DNA of 5,932 nucleotides from Candidatus Chloroheliales bacterium (GTDB lineage: Bacteria; Chloroflexota; Chloroflexia; QHBQ01). Positions 4,743 to 5,932 of the stretch are shown one piece after another (within the stretch, counting starts at the first letter, position 1; each line of letters starts with the position of its first letter). Location of the stretch: assembly GCA_003243865.1 (NCBI GenBank), contig QHBQ01000222.1, positions 1 through 5,932 of the forward strand, given 5' to 3'. Made by a program: the position numbers and the translations under genes. Under the pieces are notes generated by a model. The model was not told where the DNA came from and searched no databases. It worked only from the letters and a program-made list of their open reading frames with translations.

Positions 4743-5921
4743 ATGCAAACCTACGTCAATGAGGCATTTATCGCCAACCGGCTGCGGCTGGCGCGGCGGC
4801 TGCAGTTCCTCGGCTTCGGTATCCTGTTCGCCGCACTGATTCTGACTTTGTTGCCGACCATCGGCGCACCGTCCACCCCTGCACCCCAAACCAACGCTAG
4901 CGGCACGCCGATTAGCGTGCAGGTGCTTAGTGGAACTGTACCAATCAGCGGCAGCCAGGCAATTACTGTTAGCGGGAGCGTCACTGTGGCTGGCACGCTA
5001 ACCAACACCGCTAATTCTGCCAATCGCGCCTCGGTCAACCTGTTCGCCCTGATGATCTACTACGTTGGCCTCATCGTCGGCTTCCAGATCCTCAGCGCGG
5101 GGCAGTGGATGGGCCGTAAGTGGAAGACGCGCCCGCGCGCCGATGAGCAACTCGCTGAGGAGCTTAAGGGCGCAACCAACAAGTATGCCTTCTACAACTA
5201 CATCCAGTTGCCCAGTGCGGAGAAAGCGCCGCGCGTGCCGATGGTTGACCACCTCATCCAGGCGCCGGAGGGCTTCCTCATCGTGCAGATGCAGCCGGAG
5301 TTCGGGCAGGTTAGCTATAACCGCAACCGCTGGAACCGCAAGGTCGGCATCATCGAGCGCATTGGCTTGATCGGTTCGCCGCCGCTCGGCGACCCGGGGC
5401 GGGCGCTGGATGTGAAGATCCTTGCATTCAAGCGCTGGTTGGCGAGCCTGGGTATCGAAAACGTGCTGGTGGATGGGGCGATTTGCTTCAACAACCCGCG
5501 CGCCCATGTCGAGATCAAGAGCGACCCGCCCTATCCGGTCATCAACCACCACCAGGTAGTTGACTACCTGCGCGATATGACCGCGGAGATTGATGCCAGT
5601 GAAGGGGAGAGCAGCCCGACCATCAAAATCGTGGGTGACGTGCGCAACAAGATCCACAACGCGCTGCTAGACCTGATACCGGCGGTGCAGGAGAAGCAGC
5701 CAGCGAAGGAGCAGCCGAAGGCAGCGCCCCGCAGTGGTGTCCGCCCCAGCGATACGCCGCAAGCCCAGGCTCGTGGCAGCCGCCCGCCCGCCGCGCCCCC
5801 ACCACCGGCAAAGGGCAGTCGCCCCAGCGCGACGCCACCGCCACCCCCAAAGGGTAGCCGCAACCAGCCAACCCCACCTGCACCCGCTGGCCGCGACCAA
5901 GCGAAGCGAACCGGAAAGTAG
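4743..5921 (+). CDS. Two-transmembrane protein with degenerate NERD-like domain and Pro-rich tail
   Basis: A 392-residue membrane protein I cannot name. TM1 lies at about 22-41. A 55-residue Ser/Thr/Gly/Val-rich beta-like stretch follows (44-97), probably outside the membrane. TM2 lies at about 98-119, so residues 120-392 should be cytoplasmic. Residues 166-278 recall the NERD (nuclease-related) fold: VDHLIQAPEGFLIVQMQPEFGQV, an Arg/Trp-rich strand (193-200), a helix (220-236), then VLVDGAICFNNPRAHVEI. In active NERD proteins the second strand carries E-x-K after an upstream Asp; here Asp169 remains but the strand reads VQMQ (181-184), so nuclease activity looks unlikely. The tail (345-383) has three 13-residue repeats starting GSR, rich in Pro with Lys/Arg. 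RBS and start are clear. It is divergent from the secreted protein gene. The NERD link is a pattern judgement; a binding or scaffold role is inference. Confidence 0.75.
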   Translation: MQTYVNEAFIANRLRLARRLQFLGFGILFAALILTLLPTIGAPSTPAPQTNASGTPISVQVLSGTVPISGSQAITVSGSVTVAGTLTNTANSANRASVNLFALMIYYVGLIVGFQILSAGQWMGRKWKTRPRADEQLAEELKGATNKYAFYNYIQLPSAEKAPRVPMVDHLIQAPEGFLIVQMQPEFGQVSYNRNRWNRKVGIIERIGLIGSPPLGDPGRALDVKILAFKRWLASLGIENVLVDGAICFNNPRAHVEIKSDPPYPVINHHQVVDYLRDMTAEIDASEGESSPTIKIVGDVRNKIHNALLDLIPAVQEKQPAKEQPKAAPRSGVRPSDTPQAQARGSRPPAAPPPPAKGSRPSATPPPPPKGSRNQPTPPAPAGRDQAKRTGK

Positions 5922-5932
5922 CCGCCGATGCT

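Noticed and set aside
4998..5657. Minus-strand open frame opposite the membrane protein
   Set aside because: It is a shadow of GC-rich coding DNA; its translation shows no motifs, while the plus strand has an RBS, membrane helices and a coherent domain.

Overview
The window looks like chromosomal DNA of a filamentous or thermophilic Chloroflexota (Chloroflexales-like) bacterium. The best evidence is the large secreted protein at 1945-4488. Its N-terminus carries two copies of an ~80-residue module (F-P-x-T-G-H, then GGL..(F/V)GYP(L/I)S(D/E)E, then VQYFERAEFE, then HPEN..PYDVLLTQLG) that I associate with exported Chloroflexota proteins. Short GC-rich palindromes and heptamer repeats scattered in and between genes fit the same kind of genome. 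This assignment rests on recognition, not on a search.

Layout. (i) 1-96, plus strand: the last 31 codons of an OmpR/PhoB-type response regulator. (ii) 41-847, minus strand: a family 2 glycosyltransferase (GT-A fold, WaaE-like), converging on and overlapping the regulator end. (iii) 848-1006: an intergenic stretch with heptamer repeats and a small direct repeat. (iv) 1007-1948, minus strand: a second family 2 glycosyltransferase of the WbbL-like rhamnosyltransferase type, with a TTG start that overlaps the stop codon of the gene before it. (v) 1945-4488, minus strand: an 847-residue secreted protein with a signal peptide, two N-terminal modules, a Thr/Pro linker and about 14 beta-propeller blade repeats. 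(vi) 4489-4742: a divergent intergenic region with a 19-bp palindrome, one arm of a 28-bp inverted repeat, and a probable promoter and RBS for the rightward gene. (vii) 4743-5921, plus strand: a two-transmembrane protein with a cytoplasmic NERD-like (nuclease-related) domain that seems to lack catalytic residues, and a proline-rich basic tail.

The exoprotein and the WbbL-like glycosyltransferase are almost certainly co-transcribed and translationally coupled. The WaaE-like glycosyltransferase may belong to the same transcript, 159 bp further on. Together they suggest a cell-surface locus (glycan assembly plus an exported adhesive or scaffold protein), but the glycan and acceptor cannot be read from the sequence. 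The rightward membrane protein is divergently oriented and its functional link to the others is unproven.

The points most worth a second look are: a perfect 28-bp inverted repeat, made of heptamers, that brackets the exoprotein/glycosyltransferase pair; palindromic elements apparently inserted in frame inside two genes; a sharp base-composition drop confined to the propeller half of the exoprotein; and the degenerate membrane-anchored NERD-like protein. I did not find a CRISPR array, tRNA, rRNA or transposase gene.
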